Source of the DNA: Cucumibacter marinus DSM 18995
GTDB lineage: Bacteria; Pseudomonadota; Alphaproteobacteria; Rhizobiales; Devosiaceae
DNA: 64,000 nt
Reading direction: 5' to 3'
NCBI RefSeq assembly: GCF_000429865.1
Contig: NZ_KE386979.1
Coordinates: forward strand, 127,572-191,571
Part shown: one piece after another, positions 45,625 through 54,970 of the stretch
Layout: every line of letters starts with the position of its first letter
Numbering within the stretch: the stretch's first letter is position 1
The notes under the pieces: model-generated
What the model was told of the DNA's origin: nothing
What the model saw: the letters and a program-made list of their open reading frames with translations, nothing else
Database searches by the model: none
Program-made: the position numbers and the translations under genes

Positions 45625-47219
45625 GGGAGCACCCCGTGCATATACCAGCGCGGGGGTGTGCCGCCGTCATAAAGCCCTTCGCGGAACAGCCAGTAGCGGC
45701 GGCCCTGATCGTCCTCGACCCGGTAATAATCGCGGGGCGGCGGCGCCTGGCCATCAGGTACGCTCCACCATTCGGGCTCGATGCGTTCGGGACCCTCGGC
45801 GCGGGTCACCTTGTGGGCGACGCGCTGCCAGGTAAAGCGGGCGGGCGGTCCGTCGGGCAGTTCGGCGAGGGTCTCGATCGGGGATGGTGTGGTGAGGATG
45901 AGGAGCGGGCGGCCCTGATGATGTCCGCCCTGGCTCATGGCGAGGTGCTCGGCCCAGGGGGAGCCGGGAGCGAGCGCCGCGCCTTTTCCCGCCTTGCCGA
46001 TGTGGCCGGCCTCGATGGCGCTGATCCCGGCGGCGGCGCGCTCGGGCAGGTAGCTTTCGCGGGGGACGAAGCGGGTCACGCGGTCGCCCCCGAAACGGGT
46101 CACGAGCCGGTCGATGAGAATGGCAAGATCCTGCGGATCGGCGATGCCCGGTTCGGGAGACAGGCCGGGTTGGGTGGCGTCCTGACCCTCGGTGTCGAAA
46201 GCGCCCAATGCCATGATGTCGAAACCGAAACCAGCATCGACCTCCTCGGCCATGCTGGCGAGCCGGTCGCGGAAGAGCCGCAGGATATGAGCCGCATCAC
46301 GGGTCGGGCGGGCAGTGCGGATATCGAGGCTGGTGGATTTGCCATCGACCCGGAACAGGGTGAAGACAAAGCTGCGGCCCGCCGTGCCGGCGGTTTCGAG
46401 CCGATTGGCGAGGGCATGGGCAAGCCGGGTCAGCACCGCCTCGATATCGCCCTGGGCCATGATCGGCTCGGCAAAGCGGGCCACGCGGCGGAAATGCGGG
46501 ACAGGCCTCAGGGGTACAAGCGCCTCGGCATGGCGGCCGAGCGCCTGATCGAGCCGGATCATCAGTTCGGGGCCGAACCGGGCGGTGAGCGGGGCGCGGG
46601 GCTTGCCCACAAGATCGCCAATGCGCTTGAGCCCGAGGCGGCCCAGCCCCTCGACGGTGGCAAGGGGCAGGCGCAGGGCCGCGACGGGCAGGGGCGCCAG
46701 CCATGCGCCCAGCCGGTTGACGCCAATGCGGTTGAGCGGACGGTCGCCATAACGGGCCAGCGCCCAGGCGGCACCGATGGTGGGAGCGACGACAAGGCTT
46801 GCGGTCAGTCCGAAGCCTTCAAGCTTTCCGGCCAAATCCTCGACAAGCCGGCCTTCGCCGCCAAACAGATGGGCGACACCGGTCAAATCGATGGCGATGC
46901 CGTCAAGCCCCTGCACCTCTGCGACCGGGCTGTAGCGGGTGCACCACAATGTCAGCCGGGAAAGCGCTTCGATATCGCCGTCAAGATCAGCATCGGCGAC
47001 CTGAAGGCCGGGGGTGAGCGCCCGGGCGTCAGCCAGTGGCATGCCGACGCTGAGCCCCGCGCTGAGCCCTTTGGGGCTGATCGCCGTAAGCCGCGGGCCG
47101 TGCTGGGTGGTGGCGGTCAGGGCCAGTGGCGCCGCGCCATCGCCCGAAAGCGGCGGCAGGTGTTTGCGGCGCCTCTCGATTGGCCAGTGGGGCAGATAGA
47201 GACAGAGATAGCGTTTCAT
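45621..47219 (-). CDS. imuB: ImuB, Y-family polymerase-like mutasome protein
   Basis: 532 residues. The N-terminus RYLCLYLPHWPIERRR and the following ARALTPGLQVADADLDGD and GLDGIAIDLTGVAHLFGGE segments are typical of ImuB. Members keep the Y-family fold but act as a hub that links DnaE2 to the beta clamp rather than as an active polymerase. The C-terminal part contains RYYRVEDDQGRRYWLFREGL. The start lies inside the imuA frame. Confidence 0.95.
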   Translation of the reverse strand: MKRYLCLYLPHWPIERRRKHLPPLSGDGAAPLALTATTQHGPRLTAISPKGLSAGLSVGMPLADARALTPGLQVADADLDGDIEALSRLTLWCTRYSPVAEVQGLDGIAIDLTGVAHLFGGEGRLVEDLAGKLEGFGLTASLVVAPTIGAAWALARYGDRPLNRIGVNRLGAWLAPLPVAALRLPLATVEGLGRLGLKRIGDLVGKPRAPLTARFGPELMIRLDQALGRHAEALVPLRPVPHFRRVARFAEPIMAQGDIEAVLTRLAHALANRLETAGTAGRSFVFTLFRVDGKSTSLDIRTARPTRDAAHILRLFRDRLASMAEEVDAGFGFDIMALGAFDTEGQDATQPGLSPEPGIADPQDLAILIDRLVTRFGGDRVTRFVPRESYLPERAAAGISAIEAGHIGKAGKGAALAPGSPWAEHLAMSQGGHHQGRPLLILTTPSPIETLAELPDGPPARFTWQRVAHKVTRAEGPERIEPEWWSVPDGQAPPPRDYYRVEDDQGRRYWLFREGLYDGGTPPRWYMHGVLP

Positions 47220-47982
47220 GATCCCAAGTGACCTCCCAGCCGCCGGGGGCTCCCTGCTTGCATTTGATCAGTTCGATGCGCCAGCGCGGCAGGCCGAGTC
47301 CGGGCAGTGCAGCATTGCGGTAGGGCCGGGCGATGCTGGGCAGGGCGCCAACCTGCCAGCGGGTAAGGGCGGCGGTGGCTTCGCCCGCCCCTTCCGGCGG
47401 CTGATCGCGCAGCATCAGCGCAGTGACCCCGGACTGATGGGCCCGCAGTACCAACCGGCGGCTGGCGGTGAAGTCATAGCTGTGGTCGTCACCGGGCATC
47501 AGCCCGATCACCCCGGCGAGGGCAGGATGGTCGAGGCCTTCCTCGAGTGCCCAGAGCAGGTTCTGACCGGATTTGACCGTCACGGCGATGATCCGGTCGG
47601 GATCGAGCCCCATGGCGGCGAAGCCGGGGGGATAAAGCAGGCCGTGCCGGTGACTCAGATGTGTTGGCAGGACCCAGAGAACCGGTCCCGGCCGGGCAGC
47701 GAGCAGGCGGGCGGCGAGCGCGAAGCCGAAGCCGAGCGTGGCCGGAATATCGCGCCAGGCGGCCGGCAGGATTTCATGCAGGGTACCGAGCGCCAGCCCG
47801 CCACCGGGCAGGCTCCGGTCGATGTCGCCGGGACCGAGGGGCAGGGCGGCGGCAGGGGCGGTCAGAACCGTTTCGCGGTCGGCGATATGCCGGCGCAGCG
47901 CCTCGATCCGGCTTTCGCGCCCTGTTTCGGGCGGCGTTCCCTCCTGCATATTGCCTTGCTGCCGTTCGATACGCGCGGCCAT
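47029..47982 (-). CDS. imuA: ImuA, SOS mutasome protein
   Basis: 317 residues from ATG 47982 (47949 is an alternative). SulA/RecA-like ImuA family: RIEALRRHIADRETV, then LPGGGLALGTLHEILPA, PVLWVLPTHLSHRHGLLYPP and the C-terminal WEVTWDHETLSLSLSAPLAN. The conserved C-terminus lies in the same DNA as the start of imuB in another frame. About 45 further residues rich in Arg, Ala and Pro give a 191-nt overlap. A perfect LexA box lies 111 nt upstream. Confidence 0.92.
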   Translation of the reverse strand: MAARIERQQGNMQEGTPPETGRESRIEALRRHIADRETVLTAPAAALPLGPGDIDRSLPGGGLALGTLHEILPAAWRDIPATLGFGFALAARLLAARPGPVLWVLPTHLSHRHGLLYPPGFAAMGLDPDRIIAVTVKSGQNLLWALEEGLDHPALAGVIGLMPGDDHSYDFTASRRLVLRAHQSGVTALMLRDQPPEGAGEATAALTRWQVGALPSIARPYRNAALPGLGLPRWRIELIKCKQGAPGGWEVTWDHETLSLSLSAPLANREAPQTPAAAFGRWRGATGPDRHHPARPAAYGDQPQRAQRGAQRRHATG

Positions 47983-48092
47983 AGTTCACCTGCCGCCCAA
48001 AAAGGGCGTTGACTGGTTACGACTGACAGGGCGAGCGCGGGGCGGATGGTCAAAGCTATCGGCCGGACGCCTCTCGCAGTCCGGCAGCATAG

Positions 48093-48107
48093 GAACAAAA
48101 AGAGAAC
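48093..48107 (-). promoter_or_regulatory. LexA (SOS) box of the imuA-imuB-dnaE2 operon
   Basis: On the minus strand GTTCTCTTTTTGTTC is an exact GTTC-N7-GTTC, the alphaproteobacterial LexA consensus. It lies about 111 nt before imuA, with no other promoter-proximal gene in that direction. Confidence 0.9.
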
Positions 48108-48172
48108 AAATCAATCTCGGAATCGCCGGAACCCGAGTCTGGCCGGGGGATTGGGGATTCTGTGAGGGGAGG

Positions 48173-48589
48173 TCAGGCCCGGCGGGCGGCGATGATTTCG
48201 ATCTCGACCATCATGTCGGGCACCGCCAGGCAGGGGACGGGCAGAAGCGTCATGGCCGGATAGCGCCGATCGGGAAACAGGCCGGCCCATTCCTCGCCGA
48301 AGATCTGCAGCCGGTCCATGGAATGATCGACGATCATCACCGTTGCCTTGACGATATCGGAAGCGGAAAGGTCCGTGGCTGACAGGGCGGTTCTGACATT
48401 GGCGATGGCCTGGCGCAGTTGCGCGCGGAAATCGGGCTCTCGCTCCTCACCGGCGTCTTCCCCGCCCTGGCCGGAGATGAACACGAGCTCGGCGCCAGCC
48501 GGGGCGATGCCGATATGGGCGTAGCCATTGCCCGTCGGGTTATAGAGCCCCTCAGGATTGATGAAGCGAATAGCTGAATCAGAAGACAT
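48173..48589 (-). CDS. RidA/YjgF-family protein
   Basis: 138 residues from ATG 48589. Family signatures: NGYAHIGIAPAGAELVFISG near the start, FRAQLRQAIANVRTALSATD, and the C-terminal MTLLPVPCLAVPDMMVEIEI. RidA proteins hydrolyse reactive enamine/imine intermediates; this member has divergent positions around the usual catalytic Arg (PCLAVPDMMVEIE in place of R-x-x-V), so the activity is uncertain. It stops 66 nt before the LexA box. Confidence 0.88.
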   Translation of the reverse strand: MSSDSAIRFINPEGLYNPTGNGYAHIGIAPAGAELVFISGQGGEDAGEEREPDFRAQLRQAIANVRTALSATDLSASDIVKATVMIVDHSMDRLQIFGEEWAGLFPDRRYPAMTLLPVPCLAVPDMMVEIEIIAARRA

Positions 48590-48691
48590 GTCGGTCCCTC
48601 CCGGTTGCAGGGGAACACTGGCTATTGCCTCGTTTGCACGCAATCCACTCAATGGAGGACAGCCGGATCAAAAGTGAAGGCGATTACCTCA

Positions 48692-50683
48692 TCAGACGGC
48701 ACGGGTCGCCGCGATGGCCTGATTGAAGGACGGGGGCGCGGCCAGATCCTTGAGGATCATCGAGGTGGCCTCATCAAGCGGCATGGGGCGGCCGAAATAA
48801 AAGCCCTGAAGCTGATCGGGCTGGACGGTTTGAAGAAAGGCAAGCTGGCGGGCTGTCTCCACGCCCTCGACGGTGACATCCATATCCATTTCGCGGCCCA
48901 GAGCGACAATGGTGTGGATGACACGGGCGGTGTTGCGGCCCTTGCTGTCGAGGGACTGCATGAAGCTGCGGTCGATCTTGAGCCGGTCAAAGGGGAAGCG
49001 CCAAAGATAGCTCAGGGACGAGTAGCCGATGCCGAAATCGTCCATGGCAATTGAGATGCCGAGCGATTTGAGCCGCGCCAGCTCCTGCATCACCGCTTCG
49101 GTGTCCGAGATCAACAATTGCTCGGTGATCTCGATCTCGAGGCGGGCAGCACCGAGACCGGTCTCATCGAGAATATCGCTCACCATTTCGGAGATCGGCC
49201 CCGAATCGAACTGGGTGGGGGAGAGATTGACCGCCACCTTGAGGTGGGACGGCCAATCCGCGGCGGCAGCGCAGGCATTGCGCAGCACCCACTCGCCGAG
49301 CCGGTCGATCAACTGAAGGTCCTCGGCCACCGGGATAAAGACGCCCGGCGGAATCAGCGAGCCATCCTCATGCGGCAGGCGCACCAGCGCCTCGAAGCCG
49401 ACCAGCCGGCGTTCGGGCAGGGCGACAATCGGCTGATAGTGAAGGACGAAGTCGCCGGTTCTGATGGCCTCGCGCAGGCGTCTCTCAAGCGCGATGCGCT
49501 CCTCCAGCCGTGCATCCATTTCCGGCTCGAAAAACCGCGCGCAGTTCTTGCCGGCCGCCTTGGCCGCGTAAAGCGCCAGGTCGGCGCATTTGAGCAGGCG
49601 CTCTGAATTGGTGCCGTCTGCGGGGGCCATGGCGATGCCGACGCTGGCGGTCGAGGCCACTTCCTGCCCGCAAGGCAGAACGATAGGGTGGCCGACCTGT
49701 TCGGCCAGATGTTCGGCATAAAAGCCTGCGCCTTGCATGTCGGACACATTGTGCTGGATGACGATGAATTCGTCCCCGCCCAGCCGGGAAACCAGATCGC
49801 CTTCTGCGCTTGCGCGGTTCAGCCGCTCCGCGACCGCCCGCAACACCAGATCGCCGGCACTATGACCGTAGGTATCGTTGATCTCCTTGAAACGGTCGAG
49901 ATCGACGAAATGGATGGCCAGCCCGGTGCCGGTGTCGGGCAGGCGCTGCAGCATCTGGTTGAGACGCTCGACCAGACGAACCCGGTTGGTCAGCCCGGTC
50001 AGCGCATCATGATGGGCAAGAAACCGGATGCGTCGGTCGGCGACGCGCTTTTCTCTCGTGCGCCGGTACCAGGCCATGGCCGGCAGGGAAAAGGCGAGCC
50101 CGGTGACAAGGCAAAGAAACACCGAGACAACGGCAAAGGTGTTGCGGAACAATTGCCGTTCCGCGGTCTGATCGACATAGGCGGCGACAATGGCCACAGG
50201 CTCGCCATCCTCGATCACCGGCAGAACCGCGCGGGAAAAGAATTCGGGCTTTGTGGTGCCGTCACCCTCGAAAACGGAGACTACCGGGCTTTCGCTTTGA
50301 AGCGATTTCACTGCGTCGACACTGTATTCGGAGATATCGACCTGTTCGATGATCTTGTCCGAGATCAGCTGGGAATACCCCTGACGGTTGTAGATCTCGT
50401 AGCGGAACACGTGGCCCGCCTGGCGCGCCCAGTCGAAAAAGGCAGTGCTGGCCTGTGAAGGCGGCATGCCGGCCCCGATCTGTTCGAGATCGCCGACGGT
50501 GTCGGCGAGCAGATTGGCCCAATGCTGGGCGGTTGATGTCGCGCTAGCGTTCAACAACCGGTCGGTGGCGAGCTTGACGGCGCCGATGGTGCTGCCAACG
50601 ACCAGGCCAAGCACGATGGCGATGATGGCGATGGCGCGGTGCGTGAGAAGCCGGCGGGCCTTGCGGATCAGGGGGCTGTTCAT
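48692..50683 (-). CDS. Membrane GGDEF-EAL protein (c-di-GMP turnover)
   Basis: 663 residues. Two membrane helices (about 18-38 and 183-205) enclose a periplasmic sensor region of about 140 residues. The GGDEF domain has an intact LGGDEF (301-306), but the inhibitory I-site Arg is replaced (Ala293 in the R-x-x-D position). The EAL domain keeps FEALVRL (EAL 431-433), DDFGIGYSSLSYL, LKIDRSFM and VEGVET. Both synthase and phosphodiesterase activity are possible. The start overlaps the stop of a TRAP-type binding-protein gene (ATGA), suggesting that the binding protein feeds its sensor domain. Confidence 0.93.
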   Translation of the reverse strand: MNSPLIRKARRLLTHRAIAIIAIVLGLVVGSTIGAVKLATDRLLNASATSTAQHWANLLADTVGDLEQIGAGMPPSQASTAFFDWARQAGHVFRYEIYNRQGYSQLISDKIIEQVDISEYSVDAVKSLQSESPVVSVFEGDGTTKPEFFSRAVLPVIEDGEPVAIVAAYVDQTAERQLFRNTFAVVSVFLCLVTGLAFSLPAMAWYRRTREKRVADRRIRFLAHHDALTGLTNRVRLVERLNQMLQRLPDTGTGLAIHFVDLDRFKEINDTYGHSAGDLVLRAVAERLNRASAEGDLVSRLGGDEFIVIQHNVSDMQGAGFYAEHLAEQVGHPIVLPCGQEVASTASVGIAMAPADGTNSERLLKCADLALYAAKAAGKNCARFFEPEMDARLEERIALERRLREAIRTGDFVLHYQPIVALPERRLVGFEALVRLPHEDGSLIPPGVFIPVAEDLQLIDRLGEWVLRNACAAAADWPSHLKVAVNLSPTQFDSGPISEMVSDILDETGLGAARLEIEITEQLLISDTEAVMQELARLKSLGISIAMDDFGIGYSSLSYLWRFPFDRLKIDRSFMQSLDSKGRNTARVIHTIVALGREMDMDVTVEGVETARQLAFLQTVQPDQLQGFYFGRPMPLDEATSMILKDLAAPPSFNQAIAATRAV

Positions 50684-51729
50684 TTTACGTCCCCGCTTCT
50701 GATCCTGCCAAGCTCGGCTTGCGCGGCAGCGAGCAAGGCGGCGTTATGGGTGCTCTCGGCCGCCCAGCGGTTGCGCACCGCCTCGAATATGGTGTCGGCG
50801 GCGTCGATGTCTGCTGGAGAGGGCTCCACCACGGTGCGGCGTTCATTGCCAGCCAGATCGGCGAGCACTTTGTCTTCGAAATCGGTGATGGTGTCGATGA
50901 ACCTGCCGGTGAGCCAGTCGCCGCTGGCCTCTTCGATGATCGTTTGCACCTCGCTGGAAAGGCCTTCGAAGACTTTCCTGTTCATGACGATGGCGAGCGG
51001 CGCCGCGCAGGTTTTGAGCATGAAGTGATGGGTGGCGATGCGCGCGGCACCGAATTCAACCAGCGGCCAGAGTGGCAACATTGCACCATCGATCTCGCCC
51101 TTGGACAGACCGGTGGCGATTTCGGTGATGTCATGGACGACGGGCCTTGCACCGAATTCGGTCAGCATGGCCGATTCCATGTTGTTGTTGACCCGGATGC
51201 GGCGGCCCGCGAGATCGGCAAGGGTGCTCACGGGCTGGGTGGTGTGAATGGATTCGGGAGCTGTGGCAAAGCCGCCGAGCACTTTCACCTCTTCGAGCCC
51301 GCGCAACATGTTGGCGCTGGCGAGCTTATGGTGAACGAGTGTGGCTTCGCGCAGAGTGTTGAACAGTCCGGGCAGTTCGATCACGCGGTGATCGGGCAAT
51401 GCTGCGGGCGTGTAGCCGGGTACGATGAAGGCGATGTCGGCGACACCCGAGCGCACAAGGTCGAGCTGGGCTGTCGGATCGGGCCCCAGCGCGCCATTGA
51501 CGACCAGCCTGACCTCTACAAGCCCGGCCCCTTCCGTGTTGATGCGCTCGACGAACGGCGCAATGACACGTTCATAGGAGTATCCCCCGTCGGAAACGAA
51601 ATAGGCAAAGACAAGCTCGACCGGCTTTGCCCCTTCGATTGTCTCCTGAACCGGCTGCGCGCTGGTGGCATTGGCGCAACCGAACAGAGCCGCTGCCCAT
51701 ATAAGGAGCATACGTGCCAAGACCGGCAT
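50680..51729 (-). CDS. TRAP-type (DctP) solute-binding protein
   Basis: 349 residues. A signal peptide (LLIWAAALFGCANATSAQ), with a possible weak lipobox LFGC, precedes a DctP fold: VELVFAYFVSDGGYSYERVI, then DLVRSGVADIAFIVPGYTPA, LADLAGRRIRVNNNMESAML (ligand Arg region) and SKGEIDGAMLPLWPLVEF. No DctQ or DctM membrane gene is adjacent. It is co-translated with the GGDEF-EAL gene, which suggests a sensory rather than a transport role. The ligand is likely an organic acid. Confidence 0.9.
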   Translation of the reverse strand: MPVLARMLLIWAAALFGCANATSAQPVQETIEGAKPVELVFAYFVSDGGYSYERVIAPFVERINTEGAGLVEVRLVVNGALGPDPTAQLDLVRSGVADIAFIVPGYTPAALPDHRVIELPGLFNTLREATLVHHKLASANMLRGLEEVKVLGGFATAPESIHTTQPVSTLADLAGRRIRVNNNMESAMLTEFGARPVVHDITEIATGLSKGEIDGAMLPLWPLVEFGAARIATHHFMLKTCAAPLAIVMNRKVFEGLSSEVQTIIEEASGDWLTGRFIDTITDFEDKVLADLAGNERRTVVEPSPADIDAADTIFEAVRNRWAAESTHNAALLAAAQAELGRIRSGDVK

Positions 51730-51843
51730 ATCGCGTTCCTCATTCCCCTCATTGCCGCACCGGCGTCCCCACGGCCGAAATTCGCGCGACTATCGCGGCG
51801 GCTACAGGGGACGCTAGGCCGGGGAGTTTTGGTGACGAGTTAA

Positions 51844-52096
51844 TTCACAAGTCTCTGAGATAAACACTTACGTCTAATGGCTAATGGTTCGTCAACGCGC
51901 GTAGCAAATAGTGGGACAGTGAGCATGCTTTCGATCGATTCAGAGCGCCATGCATCTTTCAATTTGCAGCGTGAGGCCGACGCGCAACAGTAAAATGAGA
52001 TATCATTCCATATCTCTACTTATTTAAGAAAGGAAAAAAGGATTCTAGTATCCCCTATTCATTCATTTCTAGCCAATAAGTTCCGAAAGCATCCAA
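51844..52096 (+). promoter_or_regulatory. AT-rich leader with inverted repeat before the KAP gene
   Basis: From about 51845 the base composition changes abruptly to AT-rich. GAGATAT (51997-52003) and ATATCTC (52010-52016) form a perfect 7-bp inverted repeat about 80 nt before the KAP start, a possible operator or leader hairpin. AAGAAAGGAAAAAAGG follows at about 52027. No gene is apparent in this stretch. Confidence 0.4.
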
Positions 52097-53524
52097 ATGA
52101 GCGCGAACGCTGACATATGGGAAGAAGACTTGCTTTCTCGCCGGGAGGAAGCAGATTATTTGGAGTCTTTCCTTTCCAAGCAGGTTTCAAAACGCAGAAA
52201 GGATGGCCAAACGGCCAGCTATGTAATCAACATAGACGCAGACTGGGGTGAGGGTAAGTCATTCTTTCTAGAGCGATTTTCCCGTCAGTTGAAGGCAAGG
52301 GGGCACGTTGTCGCCAACGTAAATGCGTGGCGCGACGATCATACGGACGACCCTTTTGTGGCGGTTCTTTCGGCGATTGATGAGGCCATCAAACCTTTAA
52401 TCCCTGAAAATGTCACCGTTAGAGACCGCTGGAAGAAAGTCAAGGAATCGGCGCTTCCCACCATGGGGCGAGTTTTTGCAGGGGCAACACGGGCCACTGT
52501 TAAGCGATATCTCGATTCCGAGATCGATGACCTGTTCGCGGATGGTGAAAGTTCAAGTGTGGATGAAGGACTTGCTGCTGGAGCAAAAGAGGGGATACGG
52601 CAGGCTTTTGCGTTGTCGAAGGCCACTGACGCGATGATCTCAAAGTTCAATCAACAACGATCGTCGATAGACCAATTTCGTGAACGAATGGGGCATGTTG
52701 TAGATTGCATTAGCCAAGAGAAGCTACTATTTGTATTGATTGACGAGTTGGACAGATGTCGTCCAAGTTATGCTATTGCTTTGCTTGAGAGAATTAAACA
52801 TCTATTTGATGCTAATGGTGTCGTGTTTGTATTCGCAACAAATTCAAGTCAACTTCAGCATAGTATAGTGGGCGCCTATGGTCCGAATTTTGAAGGATTC
52901 CGATATCTCCAACGTTTCTTTGATATAACTTATGATCTTCAAGCGCCAGATAGATCGAATTTCATAGAGTTTGTCTTCAAAGAAATAAATTCACGTTCGC
53001 TAAATTGTCCTGTCGAAGATATAATGGAATTTCTGCGTGTTGCTGTTGGTTCTTATAATCTAAATCTGAGAGAAACGCAGAAACTTTCTGAGACTATTGA
53101 ATACGTCCTTGACGGATGGGTTCACCAAATCGATCCAGAAATAGTTTTCCTTGTGCCACTTGCAATTCAATTGATTCGCACTGGCAGAGTAAATGTTGAA
53201 AATCTAGTCGCTGAAATACCTAAGAATTTTTCATTCTCGCGAGCCAGGCGCAGTGAATTTGGCAATGTGATTCGCGGGACGGATAGTTTTTCCGTCAAGT
53301 CCGCGTTAGGAGAGATTATCAAGATGTCAGAGAGTTTGGATTATGCAATCGAGAAATCATCAGGGAGTTCGCGCGATTGGCAAGCTAGATACATCTCTAA
53401 TGCATTTTCGCGTGAGTATAACGGGGTGCCGATCAAGCAAGGCTCGCCAAGCATACAATCGCGTTTGCCGTCTTTGGTTGCCTATGCAGGCCGGTTCTCG
53501 TCGACGGACGAACACGATGGATAA
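52097..53524 (+). CDS. KAP-family P-loop NTPase
   Basis: 475 residues. Walker A is DADWGEGKSFF (residues about 48-57), Walker B is LFVLIDELDRCRPSYA (about 213-228), followed by the sensor region VVFVFATNSSQLQHSIVGAY. KAP NTPases belong to the STAND group; this one has no membrane insert between Walker A and B and looks soluble. Several KAP proteins sit in phage-defence islands. Codon use and base composition are much more AT-rich than in the flanking genes, a sign of recent acquisition. No partner gene is visible. It is followed 26 nt later by a remnant of the dusA 5' end. Confidence 0.88.
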   Translation: MSANADIWEEDLLSRREEADYLESFLSKQVSKRRKDGQTASYVINIDADWGEGKSFFLERFSRQLKARGHVVANVNAWRDDHTDDPFVAVLSAIDEAIKPLIPENVTVRDRWKKVKESALPTMGRVFAGATRATVKRYLDSEIDDLFADGESSSVDEGLAAGAKEGIRQAFALSKATDAMISKFNQQRSSIDQFRERMGHVVDCISQEKLLFVLIDELDRCRPSYAIALLERIKHLFDANGVVFVFATNSSQLQHSIVGAYGPNFEGFRYLQRFFDITYDLQAPDRSNFIEFVFKEINSRSLNCPVEDIMEFLRVAVGSYNLNLRETQKLSETIEYVLDGWVHQIDPEIVFLVPLAIQLIRTGRVNVENLVAEIPKNFSFSRARRSEFGNVIRGTDSFSVKSALGEIIKMSESLDYAIEKSSGSSRDWQARYISNAFSREYNGVPIKQGSPSIQSRLPSLVAYAGRFSSTDEHDG

Positions 53525-53550
53525 GATTGAATTTTCACGTCTTTAGATAG

Positions 53551-53597
53551 GTGCCCTTGAAGTCAATCGAGACCGCCCGCAGATTTTCCATCGCGCC
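53551..53597 (+). pseudogene. Remnant of the dusA 5' end (left attachment site of an island)
   Basis: From GTG 53551 the frame reads MPLKSIETARRFSIAP, matching the start of the intact DusA at 58306 (ARRFSIAP identical), then breaks down into a degenerate stretch and a stop. The 24 bp at 53574-53597 are identical to 58320-58343. This is what integration into dusA leaves at the far end of an element. Confidence 0.75.
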
Positions 53598-53779
53598 GAG
53601 ATGGACCGGACATAAATTATTGTAGATCACCAGCTTATGAGGCGGGGCAACACGAACGGCATCCAACGGAAATCCCGCTGATTGATATTTAGTTCAGCAT
53701 TATTCCTAGGAGCCAATCTGCGGGGAGAGTCTCGGTGGGACATGGCCGGGCATCGCAGCTCATTGTCGTGGGAGGTCAA

Positions 53780-54811
53780 TCAGGCCGACGCCGCGAGCAA
53801 TTGATTGCGATATTCGGCCGGGGTCTGCCCGGTCCAGCGACGGAAGGCGCGCACAAATGAGGAAGCCTCCGAAAACCCCACGAGATAGGCCGCTTCATTG
53901 ACGGAGACCTTGCGGGCCGCGAGATAATCGGATGCCATGCGGCACCGCAATTCATCGGCGATTTCTGCGAAGGTCGTGCCTTCCTGCTTGAGGCGGCGAT
54001 AGAGCGTGGCCCGGCTCATGCCGAGTTCGGAAGCGATCGCGTCGATCGAAGCCTCGCCCTTGTGAAGACCAGGCATCAGCTCGGCTTCCACGCGTGAACG
54101 GATGCTATCTTCCTTTTCCAGCTCCGCGAGGAGGGCATCCGCCTTATCCGCGAAAATGCCGAATACGTAGCGCGACGTGTTTTCGAAAGGACGTAAGAGC
54201 CATTCGGGAGCGATTTGCATTGCATTGCGCGTACATCCAAAGGCGATGGGGCATTGCAATATTTGCTCCAGTTGGTCCGCATGTGCCGGTTGGGCATGAG
54301 TCATTTCAATCCGCACCGCAAACGGGTGTTCGGGAAGGTTGCGCCTGAATTCGCCGATGAACCGTCCGAATGCGGCCTCGGTCAAAGCCGGGCTGGTGTT
54401 CGGGTCGGGCCTGTTGTCGGTGATCCAGACTTCGCCGCCTTCCTGCGAAACGCTGAAACGCGGGCCGCCCTCCATAATGTCGATTTCCACCATGAGCGTG
54501 GCATAGCGGTTCAGCTGCGCCATCGCGTCGGGCAGTGAGGCGGCGGAGCCAACGATCAACCCGACGACACTGATTTTCTCGAGTTGCGTCTCAACGGCGT
54601 GCTTTGCCAGCAAAGCTGGTTCGCCGGTCTGAGAAATCAGCACATCGATCAGTTTCAAATAGATGTCAAAGCCGATGCGGCTGTCTTGATCGCCTAGGTC
54701 GCTCTCGGTCAGTCCGACCTCTTGAAGGACGTCGGATTGGTTCAATCCCCAGCGTGCCGCGTATGCGGCAAGCGAACGAACCAGTCCTGCGGCGACTGTT
54801 GCGCGTTTCAT
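53780..54811 (-). CDS. AraC-family transcriptional regulator (OruR-like)
   Basis: 343 residues. An N-terminal arabinose-binding-like domain of the PF12625 type (RSLAAYAARWGLNQSDVLQE at the start) is followed by a C-terminal AraC HTH pair: IDAIASELGMSRATLYRRLK and VNEAAYLVGFSEASSFVRAF with RRWTGQTPAEYR. This subgroup often controls a neighbouring catabolic or transport gene. It is divergent from the membrane-protein gene at 54971. It lies inside the segment bounded by the dusA repeats. Confidence 0.93.
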   Translation of the reverse strand: MKRATVAAGLVRSLAAYAARWGLNQSDVLQEVGLTESDLGDQDSRIGFDIYLKLIDVLISQTGEPALLAKHAVETQLEKISVVGLIVGSAASLPDAMAQLNRYATLMVEIDIMEGGPRFSVSQEGGEVWITDNRPDPNTSPALTEAAFGRFIGEFRRNLPEHPFAVRIEMTHAQPAHADQLEQILQCPIAFGCTRNAMQIAPEWLLRPFENTSRYVFGIFADKADALLAELEKEDSIRSRVEAELMPGLHKGEASIDAIASELGMSRATLYRRLKQEGTTFAEIADELRCRMASDYLAARKVSVNEAAYLVGFSEASSFVRAFRRWTGQTPAEYRNQLLAASA

Positions 54812-54970
54812 CTGATCATACTCGTTTGGGCAGGACCTTATCCAACATGACGCCCAAGGCCAACAACTTGAAACCAGCGGTCATGCCCACCTGGGGAGGC
54901 GTCGCCTATACCCTCACCATTCCAACACGGGGACAGCGGTTTCGCCGCCCCAAACAGAAAGGTGACAGAC

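Noticed and set aside
45396-47231. 611-residue plus-strand ORF
   Set aside because: Antisense shadow of imuB and the dnaE2 5' end, Gly/Gln/Arg-rich with no domain.
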